Shown in pieces: positions 54,804 to 63,178 of a DNA stretch of 64,000 bases. Origin of the DNA: Salinisphaera sp035690525 (lineage in GTDB: Bacteria > Pseudomonadota > Gammaproteobacteria > Nevskiales > Salinisphaeraceae); the NCBI RefSeq assembly GCF_035690525.1, contig NZ_DASSKM010000109.1, forward strand, positions 1-64,000, read 5' to 3'. Under the pieces are notes generated by a model. That model was not told the DNA's origin. It saw nothing but the letters and a program-made list of their open reading frames with translations, and did no database searches. Each line of letters opens with the position of its first letter. Position 1 is the stretch's first letter. Position numbers and translations under genes: made by a program.

Positions 54804-55118
54804 TCAGTCGGATTCGGTTTGCGCGTAGGCATTCAGAGCCAAATGCGAATGCGCGATCGCGCCGCCGGCCCGCATTTCCGCGGCTACCCAGATCGCCTCC
54901 ATCATTTCCGCCTCGGTGGCGCCGGCCCGCCGGGCGGCCGGCGCGTGTCCCTCGATGCAGTAGGGGCACTGGGTCACGTGCGCGACGGCGACCGCGATCA
55001 GTTGCTTGGTCTTGGCATCCAACGCGCCCGGCGCGAATACGGCCTTGCTGAAGTCGCGCCAGGCTTGTTCCGCATCCGGCGTCAGATCCTCTCGATTCTG
55101 TTTCGCTGTCTTGGCCAT
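54804..55118 (-). CDS. AhpD-like carboxymuconolactone decarboxylase family protein
   Basis: A 104-residue member of the AhpD/CMD alkylhydroperoxidase superfamily. The redox motif is CPYCIEGH (CxxCxxxH), and MRAGGAIAHSHLALNAY is at the C-terminus. Such proteins reduce peroxides with a CxxC pair or serve other thiol chemistry. Start at the ATG 55116-55118 with GAGG upstream. It is upstream of the DUF2945/DUF488 pair, 83 bases apart. Confidence 0.9.
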   Translation of the reverse strand: MAKTAKQNREDLTPDAEQAWRDFSKAVFAPGALDAKTKQLIAVAVAHVTQCPYCIEGHAPAARRAGATEAEMMEAIWVAAEMRAGGAIAHSHLALNAYAQTESD

Positions 55119-55309
55119 GATCCGCCTCAAACTGTAAACGCGTATTAAAACATGACTATAACACCCGATTACGTGCGTCCCTGTCCTGGCATGCGAAACC
55201 ATGCTCCAACGCGCTAACCCGGCTCGTAACCGAACCCGTTACTTGTGTTCGGCTTCGTGACGAGGCTCAATCGTGGCTGCCTACTTCGTCAGCACACAGG
55301 TGATCGCTC

Positions 55310-56581
55310 ATGAAACCGGAAACCATTGCCCTGCACGGCGGGTACACGCCCGACGAACAGCACGCCGTGGCCGTGCCGATCCACCAGACCACATCGTATG
55401 CGTTCGACGATGCCCAACACGCCGCCGATCTCTTCGATCTGAAGGTACCGGGCAATATCTACAGCCGCATCATGAATCCGACCTGCAACGTGCTGGAACA
55501 GCGCATCGCGGCGCTCGAGGGCGGCGTCGGCGCACTCGCTATGGCCTCCGGCATGGCTGCGGTCACCGCCGCGATCCAGACCATCGCCGAGGCCGGCGAC
55601 AACATCGTCTCGATCAGCGAACTCTACGGCGGCACCTACAATCTGTTCGCCCATACCCTGCCGCGTCAGGGCATGACGGTGCGTTTCGCCGACAAGGACG
55701 ACCCGGCCGCCATGGCTGCGCTCATCGACGAACACACCAAGGCCATCTACTGCGAATCGATCGGCAACCCGTCGGGCAACGTCGCGGATATCGAAGCGCT
55801 GGCCGAGATCGCGCACGGCCACGGCGTGCCACTGATCGTCGACAATACCGTACCTTCGCCGACGCTGCTGCGCCCGATCGAACACGGCGCGGATATCATC
55901 GTGCACGCCGCGACCAAGTACATCGGCGGCCACGGCACCACGGTCGGCGGCCTAATCGTCGATTCCGGGCGTTTCCCCTGGCTGGACCACGCCGAACGCT
56001 TCACGCTGCTCACCGAGCCCGATCCGTCCTATCACGGCGTCAACTACGCGAAGGACGCGGGTGAAGCGGCTTTCATCACGCGCGCCCGTGTGGTGCCGCT
56101 GCGCAACATGGGCGGTGCCATGAGCCCGTTCAACGCATGGCAGTTGCTGCAGGGTCTGGAGACCCTGGCGCTGCGCATGGAGCGTGTCTGCGACAACACC
56201 CAGCGCATCGCCGAATACCTCGAGGCCCACCCGCGCGTGCGCTGGGTCAGCTACGCCGGACTCGCCGACCACCGCGATCATCCGCTGGCCCGGCGCTATA
56301 TGGACGGTCGGGCCTCGGGCATCCTGAGTTTCGGCATCGAAGGGGGTCTGGAGGCCGGTGTGCGTTTCTACGACGCCCTCGATCTGTTCATCCGGCTGGT
56401 CAATATCGGCGACGCCAAGAGCTGCGCATCGATGCCGGCCGCGACCACCCATCGCCAGCTCAACGAAGCCGAGCTCGCAAGCGCCGGCGTGACGCCCGAC
56501 ATGATCCGGCTGTCGATCGGCATCGAACACATCGACGACCTGATCGCCGACCTGGATCAGGCTCTGGCCGTCACCGGCTGA
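55310..56581 (+). CDS. Cys/Met metabolism PLP enzyme, O-acetylhomoserine sulfhydrylase-like
   Basis: A 423-residue PLP enzyme of the gamma-lyase/MetY family. TIALHGGYTPDEQHAVAVPI is the typical N-terminus, ASGMAAVTAAIQ lies near the PLP phosphate site, and K203 (HAATKYIGGHGTTVGG) forms the internal aldimine. INIGDAKSL-like NIGDAKSCASMPAATTH and RLSIGIEHIDDLIADL follow. The length and the insert LLTEPDPSYHG favour MetY (O-acetylhomoserine plus sulfide to homocysteine). A methionine gamma-lyase role cannot be excluded. With cysH in the window it supports assimilatory sulfur metabolism. Confidence 0.88.
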   Translation: MKPETIALHGGYTPDEQHAVAVPIHQTTSYAFDDAQHAADLFDLKVPGNIYSRIMNPTCNVLEQRIAALEGGVGALAMASGMAAVTAAIQTIAEAGDNIVSISELYGGTYNLFAHTLPRQGMTVRFADKDDPAAMAALIDEHTKAIYCESIGNPSGNVADIEALAEIAHGHGVPLIVDNTVPSPTLLRPIEHGADIIVHAATKYIGGHGTTVGGLIVDSGRFPWLDHAERFTLLTEPDPSYHGVNYAKDAGEAAFITRARVVPLRNMGGAMSPFNAWQLLQGLETLALRMERVCDNTQRIAEYLEAHPRVRWVSYAGLADHRDHPLARRYMDGRASGILSFGIEGGLEAGVRFYDALDLFIRLVNIGDAKSCASMPAATTHRQLNEAELASAGVTPDMIRLSIGIEHIDDLIADLDQALAVTG

Positions 56582-56585
56582 GACC

Positions 56586-56804
56586 GTGGATTCCATGCGC
56601 CAACCAATCGCCGGCTATCACCGCGACCTGGAAGACCATTGGGTGGCCGAGCTGGCCTGCGGCCACAATCAGCATGTCCGACACGATCCGCCGTGGGTCC
56701 AGCGGCCTTGGGTCACGCACGCGGCCGGGCGTGAGTCGATGCTCGGTTTCGAGCTGGACTGCAAGAAATGCGACCGAGGCGAGCCTGTCGATCAGCCGGT
56801 TTGA
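56586..56804 (+). CDS. DUF3565 family protein
   Basis: A 72-residue protein with the distinctive pattern PIAGYHRDLEDHWVAELACG, HNQHVRHDPPW and CKKC near the end. The cysteines and histidines suggest metal binding. Function unknown. The frame opens at GTG 56586; ATG 56595 is an alternative. It follows the MetY-type gene by four bases and may be co-transcribed. Confidence 0.88.
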   Translation: MDSMRQPIAGYHRDLEDHWVAELACGHNQHVRHDPPWVQRPWVTHAAGRESMLGFELDCKKCDRGEPVDQPV

Positions 56805-56887
56805 TCTGGGTCAACGACTGATAACGACATTTCTCGCATGCTCTATCAATCAATAGAGCCAGACATCCGATAGCGGGAGCAAACAAT

Positions 56888-57346
56888 ATGGCCCAGCGTT
56901 TCACATATCAGCTGTCGCATGCGGGTATCCAGGCGCTGCGCAGCCTGGAAGACTATCTTCACGACTGCCGTCTCGAAGCGCCGCTGCTGGAACTGGTCAA
57001 GATGCGTGCCTCGCAGATCAATGGCTGCGCGTTTTGTCTGGACATGCATAGCAAGGGCGCTCGCGCGGCCGGCGAAAGCGAACAGCGACTGTACACATTG
57101 AATGCCTGGCGCGAAACGCCTTTTTTCAGCGACCGCGAACGTGCCGCTCTGGCCTGGACGGAGGCGGTGACGCGCGTGGCCGATACCCATGTGCCGGACA
57201 ACGTGTACGAACAGGCGGCTCAGTATTTCAACGACAACGAACTACTGGATCTCAGCCTGGCGATTGCCGCGATCAACAGTTGGAACCGGCTGGCGATCGC
57301 TTCGCGCATGGAAGCCGGCGGCTACCGGCCGGATCTGGCTCGGTAG
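56888..57346 (+). CDS. AhpD-family peroxidase-like protein
   Basis: A 152-residue carboxymuconolactone decarboxylase family protein. The AhpD motif is ExxxxxxCxxCxxxH in MRASQINGCAFCLDMHSKGA. The C-terminal half contains ALAWTEAVTRVAD and LAIAAINSWNRLAIASR, typical of the YnjA/AhpD-like group. It probably reduces peroxides or handles thiols. It is the second such protein within 2 kb. A GGGAGC site lies upstream of the ATG. Confidence 0.9.
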   Translation: MAQRFTYQLSHAGIQALRSLEDYLHDCRLEAPLLELVKMRASQINGCAFCLDMHSKGARAAGESEQRLYTLNAWRETPFFSDRERAALAWTEAVTRVADTHVPDNVYEQAAQYFNDNELLDLSLAIAAINSWNRLAIASRMEAGGYRPDLAR

Positions 57347-57399
57347 ACGCGAGGCGGCATACGGGCTGGGCCTGGCCAATCGATTCAAGGAGCATCGGC

Positions 57400-60225
57400 A
57401 TGGCATCCAACACATTTGGCGCCCGCGATACGCTGGCCGTCGACAACGCGAATTACATCATCTACAGACTGTCGGCCGTCGAAGGCTTCGAACGCCTGCC
57501 CTACAGCCTGAAGGTGATGCTGGAAAACCTGCTGCGCAACGAGGACGGCGAGCGCGTGACCGCCGAACAAATCCGCGCACTGGCCGAGTGGCGGCCCGAA
57601 GCCGCGCCCGAACAGGAGATCCAATACACCCCGGCGCGGGTGCTGATGCAGGATTTCACCGGTGTACCGGGTGTGGTGGATCTGGTGGCGATGCGCGATG
57701 CGATCGGCGAGTTGGGCGGCGATGCGCGACGGATCAATCCGCAGATCCCCACCGAACTGGTCATCGATCATTCCGTGATCGTGGATGCCTTCGGCCGGCC
57801 GAATGCGTTTCTGACCAATGCAGCCAGGGAGTTCGAGCGCAACGCCGAGCGCTATCAGTTGCTGCGCTGGGGTGCGACGGCGTTCAACGATTTCAAGGTG
57901 GTACCGCCGGACACCGGCATCTGCCATCAGGTGAATCTGGAATATCTGGCCCGTACGGTATTCACCCGCGAGACCGAAAACGGCACGCTCGCCTACCCCG
58001 ATACACTGGTGGGCACCGACTCGCATACGCCGATGGTCAACGGCCTGGGGGTGCTCGGCTGGGGCGTGGGCGGCATCGAGGCGGAGGCGGCCATGCTCGG
58101 CCAGCCGATCAGCCTGCTGATGCCGCAGGTGGTCGGCTTCAAGCTCACCGACGAACTGCAGCCCGGCACCACGGCCACCGACCTGGTGCTCACCGTCGCC
58201 GAACTGCTGCGCGCCACCGGTGTGGTCGGCAAATTCGTCGAGTTCTTCGGGCCCGGCGTGGCCAACGTGCCGCTGGCCAACCGCGCCACCATCGGCAACA
58301 TGAGCCCGGAATACGGCTCGACCTGCGCGATATTCCCGATCGACGATGAAACGCTCGCCTATCTGCGCCTGACCGGGCGCGACGAGCATCAGATCCGCCT
58401 GGTCGAGGCCTACGCGAAGGAACAGGGCCTCTGGCACGACCCCGAGCACGAAGCCGAATACTCGCAGGTCGTCGAACTGGATTTAGGCACGGTCGAACCA
58501 TCCATCGCCGGTCCCAAACGTCCGCACGATCGCGTGCCGCTGCGTATTGCCCCCCACGCGGTCGGCGCGCTGCTGGCCGGCCAGACCCAGGCCGAGGCTA
58601 TCGATGTCGGTCTCGACGAAGCCTCCGGAGAATCCTTTCCGGCCAGCGATCCGGTCTCGATCGACCACGATCATCCCGGCGACGAACCGAATCCGCCGTG
58701 TGACTGCGGGGCCGAGCACGCCTGGCCCAGCACGCCGGCGACCGTGACCCTGGACGACGGCAGCCGGTGCGAGATCGACAACGGCTCGGTGGTGATCGCC
58801 GCGATCACCTCCTGCACCAATACCTCCAACCCGTCGGTAATGATCGGCGCCGCCCTGCTCGCGAAAAATGCCGTGGAAAAGGGCCTGGCGCGCAGACCCT
58901 GGGTCAAGACCTCGCTGGCGCCCGGCTCCAGAGTGGTCACCGACTACATCGAGCGCGCCGGATTGACGCCGTATCTGGAGGAGCTGGGCTTCCATCTGGT
59001 CGGCTACGGTTGCACGACCTGCATCGGCAATTCCGGTCCGCTGATCCCGGAGGTCAGTGCCGCCGTCAACGACAAAGACCTCACGGTGTGCTCGGTACTG
59101 TCGGGCAACCGCAACTTCGAGGGCCGTATCCACCCCGAATGCCGTATGAATTTTCTGGCCTCGCCGCCGCTGGTGATCGCCTACGCGCTGGCCGGCAGCC
59201 TGCACGTCAACCTGCTGCGCGAGCCGATCGGCACCGGCAGCGACGGCGAGCCGGTTTTTCTCGAGGACATCTGGCCGGCGCCAGCCGCCATCGAGCACAC
59301 CATCGCCGAAAACCTGCACGCGGACATGTTCACCGCCGGCTACGCCGATATCTACAAAGGCGACGAGCGCTGGCGCGGCATGGCCATCGCCGAAGGCGAC
59401 ACCTTCGAATGGCAGGCGGACTCAACCTACGTGCGCCGGCCGCCGTTTTTCGACGGCATGAGCCGCGAGCCCGAACCTCTGGCCGATATCGAAGGCGCGC
59501 GCGTGCTGGCCCGGCTCGGCGACTCGGTCACCACCGATCACATCAGCCCGGCGGGTGCGATCGCGCCCGACTCCCCGGCCGGACAATATCTGGCCGAGCA
59601 CGGCGTGGCGCGCCCGGATTTCAACTCCTACGGCGCGCGCCGCGGCAACCACGAAGTGATGATCCGCGGCACTTTCGCCAACATTCGCCTGCGTAATCTG
59701 CTCGCGCCGGGTACGGAAGGCGGCTACACCCGGGACTTCACGCAGGACGACGCGCCGGTGAGCACGATCTACGATGCGTCGGTAAACTACGCGGCGGCGG
59801 GCACACCGCTGCTCGTGCTCGCCGGCAAGGAGTATGGCTCCGGCTCGTCGCGCGACTGGGCTGCCAAGGGCACCGCCCTGCTCGGCGTGCGCGCGGTGAT
59901 CGCCGAGAGCTACGAGCGCATCCACCGCTCCAACCTGATCGGCATGGGCGTGTTGCCGCTGCAGTTTGCCGAGGGCGAATCCGCCGACTCGCTCGGGCTC
60001 TCCGGCGAGGAGACCTTCGCGATCACCGGGCTGGCCGGCCGGGACGTGCTGCCGAATTTCGTTCAGGTCACGGCGGCCGGCACAGACGGGCGGTCACAGG
60101 CGTTCGATGTCCGCCTGCGGATCGATACGCCCGCCGAAGCGGCCTACTATCGCCACGGTGGCATCCTGCGCTTTATGCTGCGGGCGTTGCTCGACGACGC
60201 GTCGACAGCCTCAGGCCGTGCCTGA
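57400..60225 (+). CDS. acnA: Aconitate hydratase A with an unusual insertion
   Basis: Isomerises citrate and isocitrate in the TCA cycle through a [4Fe-4S] cluster. 941 residues from ATG 57400 (AAGGAG upstream). Core motifs: GTDSHTPMVNGLGVLGWGVG, cluster cysteines in TSCTNTSNP and GYGCTTCIGNSGPL, and the swivel-domain SRDWAAKGTALLGV. Residues about 405-445 form an acidic insertion not found in E. coli AcnA; it contains SGESFPASDPVS and CDCGAEHAW. The enzyme is longer than the usual 890-900 residues mainly because of this. Confidence 0.96.
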   Translation: MASNTFGARDTLAVDNANYIIYRLSAVEGFERLPYSLKVMLENLLRNEDGERVTAEQIRALAEWRPEAAPEQEIQYTPARVLMQDFTGVPGVVDLVAMRDAIGELGGDARRINPQIPTELVIDHSVIVDAFGRPNAFLTNAAREFERNAERYQLLRWGATAFNDFKVVPPDTGICHQVNLEYLARTVFTRETENGTLAYPDTLVGTDSHTPMVNGLGVLGWGVGGIEAEAAMLGQPISLLMPQVVGFKLTDELQPGTTATDLVLTVAELLRATGVVGKFVEFFGPGVANVPLANRATIGNMSPEYGSTCAIFPIDDETLAYLRLTGRDEHQIRLVEAYAKEQGLWHDPEHEAEYSQVVELDLGTVEPSIAGPKRPHDRVPLRIAPHAVGALLAGQTQAEAIDVGLDEASGESFPASDPVSIDHDHPGDEPNPPCDCGAEHAWPSTPATVTLDDGSRCEIDNGSVVIAAITSCTNTSNPSVMIGAALLAKNAVEKGLARRPWVKTSLAPGSRVVTDYIERAGLTPYLEELGFHLVGYGCTTCIGNSGPLIPEVSAAVNDKDLTVCSVLSGNRNFEGRIHPECRMNFLASPPLVIAYALAGSLHVNLLREPIGTGSDGEPVFLEDIWPAPAAIEHTIAENLHADMFTAGYADIYKGDERWRGMAIAEGDTFEWQADSTYVRRPPFFDGMSREPEPLADIEGARVLARLGDSVTTDHISPAGAIAPDSPAGQYLAEHGVARPDFNSYGARRGNHEVMIRGTFANIRLRNLLAPGTEGGYTRDFTQDDAPVSTIYDASVNYAAAGTPLLVLAGKEYGSGSSRDWAAKGTALLGVRAVIAESYERIHRSNLIGMGVLPLQFAEGESADSLGLSGEETFAITGLAGRDVLPNFVQVTAAGTDGRSQAFDVRLRIDTPAEAAYYRHGGILRFMLRALLDDASTASGRA

Positions 60226-60266
60226 GCATCACCGCCGTCTGGCCCGCTCGGGTCGAAGAGGAAGCG

Positions 60267-61631
60267 CTATCGTCTCTCTCCGCGGCGGCGTTTACGCAGA
60301 TAACTGAGCCACTTGCGCAGGCCGAAGGATAGATAAAGCGTTTTCTTGTCCAGCGGCAGGCCCGGTTTGGCCGATATCCAGGAGGACTTGGTAAAAGCCA
60401 GAAGCTGGTCGGGATAAACGCTGCGATGGCCGATCACCAGATAGGCCGCGATGGCGGCACCCGAGGCATAGAAGGTGCCGGTCGACGTGTCGAACAGTTC
60501 GATACCCATGAGTATCGCGGCGATGGGCGCATCGGAGGCCGCGGCCACCACCGCAACCAGGCCGATCGCGCCGCCCAGCGCCGGGCTGAAACCGAGTAGA
60601 TGGGAAAAAGCGTTGCCGGTCATGGCGCCGATGACGAGCTGTGGTGTCACGACGCCGCCATAAAACCCGGAGCCCAGCGTGATCGCCACCAGAATCGACT
60701 TCCACAGGAAACCGAGATACGGCATGGGGTCGCCGGCGAGCGCGTGGTCCATCAATGGCAGGCTCAGGCCCAGGTAATCGGTGGGAATCACGATGATCAG
60801 CACGGCCAGAATGACGCCGCCCAACAGCGGCATCAGCGGCGGCCACAGATTGAACCGGTACCGGAACCGCTTGAAGCCCCGGCGGGCGAGCTCGATCAGA
60901 TAAACGTAGAGCCACGCGACCAGACCGCAAATGATCCCGATGATCACGGTCTTGATGAACAGGATTTCCGAGAAATTGTCCGGCAGCCCGATGGTGAAAT
61001 ATTCGATGTACGGGGCGTCGACCAACTTGCTGATCTCGAACGACGCAAAGCCGGCCACCGTGGCCGGAAACAGGAAATCGTGCCGGAGATAGCCGACCGT
61101 GAGGATTTCCACGCCGTAGACGGCGCCCGCGATCGGCGTGCCGAAGACGCCGGCGAAACCGGCGCTGATGCCGCAGGCGACGAGCCGCTTTCGCAACTCG
61201 CCGTTCAGGTGCAGTACCTTGCCGATCCCGGCCGCGACCGCCCCGCCGATGTGCGAGCACGGCCCAGTCCGGCCGGCCGAACCGCCGGAGGCCAGTGTGG
61301 CCAGCGCGGCCACGGGTTTGATCCACGCCGTGGCCAGCGGCATTCTGCCCGCCTGCTGATGCACTGCGGCGATCGTCGAATCCTTCAGACCCGTCTTGTT
61401 GGCGCGGTAACCCCAGTGCAGCAGCAGACCGTTGAACAGACCGCCCAACGGCAACAGCACCATATGCAGCCAGAGCGGCGCGGTTTCAGTGGGCGCGGAA
61501 ACGAAGAACAGCGCGTACAGAAAAAGACTGGTGCCCGCCCCGACCAGGGTCCCCGTCAGCGTGGCCAGCACCAGCCACTGGGCTACGGTCGCAAGCATCA
61601 CAACGGGTTCGACGAGCCTGACGGGCTGCAT
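60267..61631 (-). CDS. CLC-family chloride channel/transporter with altered gate
   Basis: A 454-residue CLC membrane protein with about 12-14 helices. Family regions are present: GGSAGRTGPCSHIGG (the GREGP region), GFAGVFGTPIAGAVYGVEI, and GSGFYGGVVTPQLVIGAMTG. The gating glutamate of the GREGP motif is replaced by threonine (T122, codon ACT). In exchangers and many channels that Glu gates or couples protons, so this protein may be uncoupled or channel-like. No C-terminal CBS domain. Divergent from the cNMP-binding protein gene. Confidence 0.9.
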   Translation of the reverse strand: MQPVRLVEPVVMLATVAQWLVLATLTGTLVGAGTSLFLYALFFVSAPTETAPLWLHMVLLPLGGLFNGLLLHWGYRANKTGLKDSTIAAVHQQAGRMPLATAWIKPVAALATLASGGSAGRTGPCSHIGGAVAAGIGKVLHLNGELRKRLVACGISAGFAGVFGTPIAGAVYGVEILTVGYLRHDFLFPATVAGFASFEISKLVDAPYIEYFTIGLPDNFSEILFIKTVIIGIICGLVAWLYVYLIELARRGFKRFRYRFNLWPPLMPLLGGVILAVLIIVIPTDYLGLSLPLMDHALAGDPMPYLGFLWKSILVAITLGSGFYGGVVTPQLVIGAMTGNAFSHLLGFSPALGGAIGLVAVVAAASDAPIAAILMGIELFDTSTGTFYASGAAIAAYLVIGHRSVYPDQLLAFTKSSWISAKPGLPLDKKTLYLSFGLRKWLSYLRKRRRGERR

Positions 61632-61977
61632 TTACGGGCGGCGGTCTCGGAGAATCTTCAGGTGAGCAGACCGGGCATGGTTCGTTGCCGAATCACACAA
61701 GCGAGCGGCGGCACCGCGAACGAGCGCGCCGCCTGCCCGGCCTTTTCAGGCGTACGCGAACCGTGGTCCCCGGTTGATCTTGTGGCGTGACAGTCTGTTT
61801 TTATGAAAATGAGTATCGCCGAGGCGCGGATGCTTGTCCATTGGCGGCGCCTGCACGACACCCTTCGTCGCCGTCGGCCGGGGTGCCCGAGTCTCTTTCG
61901 AGCGCTATCCTGTGCAGACTGTTGTCTGCCCAACGACACCCCCGATAGCATGGAATCAGTCAGCGAGGTATGAATCG
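61632..61977. other. Divergent intergenic region between clc and the cNMP-binding gene
   Basis: 346 bases. Promoters for both genes must lie here, but I found no well-spaced -35/-10 pair. Short open frames on both strands have no recognisable protein signature and no good ribosome site. Confidence 0.4.
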
Positions 61978-62451
61978 ATGTCGAACCAACCCACCGTGAG
62001 CGATCTGGCCGAACGGGATTTCTTCATCGGGCTCGATCCGTCCTTTCTTTCTTTTCTGGCCGGCTGTGCCACGCCGCTCGCGCTGGACACGGAAGATATC
62101 CTGTTTCGCCACGATCACCGCGCGCAGCAGTTCTATTTCATACGCCGGGGCGCCATCAGCATCGAAGTGGCGGCGATCAGCGGCCCCGCGCTCGAAATGC
62201 AACATCTCGGACCCGGCGAGGTCGTCGGCTGGTCGTGGCTGATACCGCCCTATCGCTGGCATTTTCAAGCCCGTGCCCTGGAAGACAGCGACGTGCTGGT
62301 ATTCGACGGCGACGCCATTCTGGCCCGCTGCGAATCCGACCCCAAATTCGGCTACGAGCTGTTCAAGCGCTTTTCGGCCCTGATGTCCCGACGGCTGAGT
62401 TCCGCCCGGCAAAAGATGATGGAGGAATGGCATCCAGCGGGCTTTGCGTGA
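61978..62451 (+). CDS. Cyclic nucleotide-binding domain protein without HTH
   Basis: A 157-residue protein consisting of one CRP/FNR-type cNMP-binding domain (RAQQFYFIRRGAISIEV, LGPGEVVGWSWLIPPYRWHF) followed by a C-terminal helix (LSSARQKMMEEW). The helix-turn-helix of CRP/FNR regulators is absent, so it is not a DNA-binding regulator itself. GEVVGWSWL instead of the GE[LI]A..AL pocket suggests it may not bind cAMP in the standard way. The ATG at 61978 was used. Confidence 0.85.
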   Translation: MSNQPTVSDLAERDFFIGLDPSFLSFLAGCATPLALDTEDILFRHDHRAQQFYFIRRGAISIEVAAISGPALEMQHLGPGEVVGWSWLIPPYRWHFQARALEDSDVLVFDGDAILARCESDPKFGYELFKRFSALMSRRLSSARQKMMEEWHPAGFA

Positions 62452-62478
62452 GTCCGAGCCGGGCGGCAGCCGCTCAGA

Positions 62479-62883
62479 TCAAAGCGCGAAATGCAGAAAG
62501 CCCGTCGGCCGCATGGTCACGGCCACGCCCACGATATAGGCAAAGACCAGCAGCGCGAGCACGCCCGCGAGCGCCCGCCACCGGCGGTCGGACGGGCCAC
62601 GAAACACCACGGTACCCAGCGCAATATAGGCGATCAGACCGATCACCTTCGCGGTCAGCCAGTCGCTGTTGAAAAACGGATACTGATGGATGAGAAAGGC
62701 CAGCGTGAGACCGCTGGCCAGCAACAGCGTGTCGATGACGTGCGGCACGATGCGCAGCCAACGCCAGAGACCGCGGCGCGCCACGTTGACCCATAGACCG
62801 CGCGCCGTGAACAGGCTGACGCTGGCCCCGGCGCAGCTCATGTGAACGAGCTTGATCCCGTTGTAGAGAGTGCCGATGTCCAT
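62479..62883 (-). CDS. SirB2 family membrane protein
   Basis: A 134-residue inner-membrane protein with four helices. LYNGIKLVHMSCAGASVSLF, RIVPHVIDTLLLASGLTLAF and WLTAKVIGLIAYIALGTVVF match the SirB2 family, whose role is unknown though named for a Salmonella invasion regulator locus. It is divergent from the nnrS gene. Confidence 0.87.
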   Translation of the reverse strand: MDIGTLYNGIKLVHMSCAGASVSLFTARGLWVNVARRGLWRWLRIVPHVIDTLLLASGLTLAFLIHQYPFFNSDWLTAKVIGLIAYIALGTVVFRGPSDRRWRALAGVLALLVFAYIVGVAVTMRPTGFLHFAL

Positions 62884-63178
62884 CAGCTTCGTTGCCTTTT
62901 TCTTTTAGGACGATATGAACCTGCGACGCCGCCGGGTCATCGCCTTCGACGCGTTCGCCCTGATCGATACGAAAACCGAGTGCGGCCGCCCGAGCGCCAT
63001 GCGTTTACCCAGTGTGCCGGCAACGCCGGTACAGGCCTTGATCTGCGTCAAGGCGGGCCGACAGGGCGATCCCTCATCATGTGCTATGAAAAAACCGGCG
63101 ATTCGCGCGATATTGTAATCGCCGTGTCGCGCGGTCTGCCGAGTGCGGGCCACCAACACCTCATAGACGGGGATTTGC
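62884..63178. other. Divergent regulatory region between sirB2 and nnrS
   Basis: 295 bases. The only clear signal is the FNR/DNR-type dyad at 63038-63051. A 67-codon frame at 62915-63118 shows no family signature and overlaps the dyad, so I do not call it a gene. Confidence 0.55.
63038..63051. promoter_or_regulatory. FNR/ANR/DNR-type box upstream of nnrS
   Basis: TTGATCTGCGTCAA matches the consensus TTGATNNNNATCAA at 9 of 10 positions and is flanked by CC and GG to extend the dyad. If centred at -41.5, transcription would start near 63086, with a CATCAT -10 at 63075-63080. nnrS genes are commonly controlled by nitric-oxide-responsive regulators of this family. Confidence 0.65.

Noticed and set aside
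60600..61790. A 396-codon plus-strand frame over the CLC gene
   Set aside because: It is antisense to a clear CLC membrane protein and contains no recognisable motif.
62915..63118. A 67-codon frame upstream of nnrS
   Set aside because: No family signature, Arg-rich start, and it covers the FNR-type box and the expected nnrS leader.
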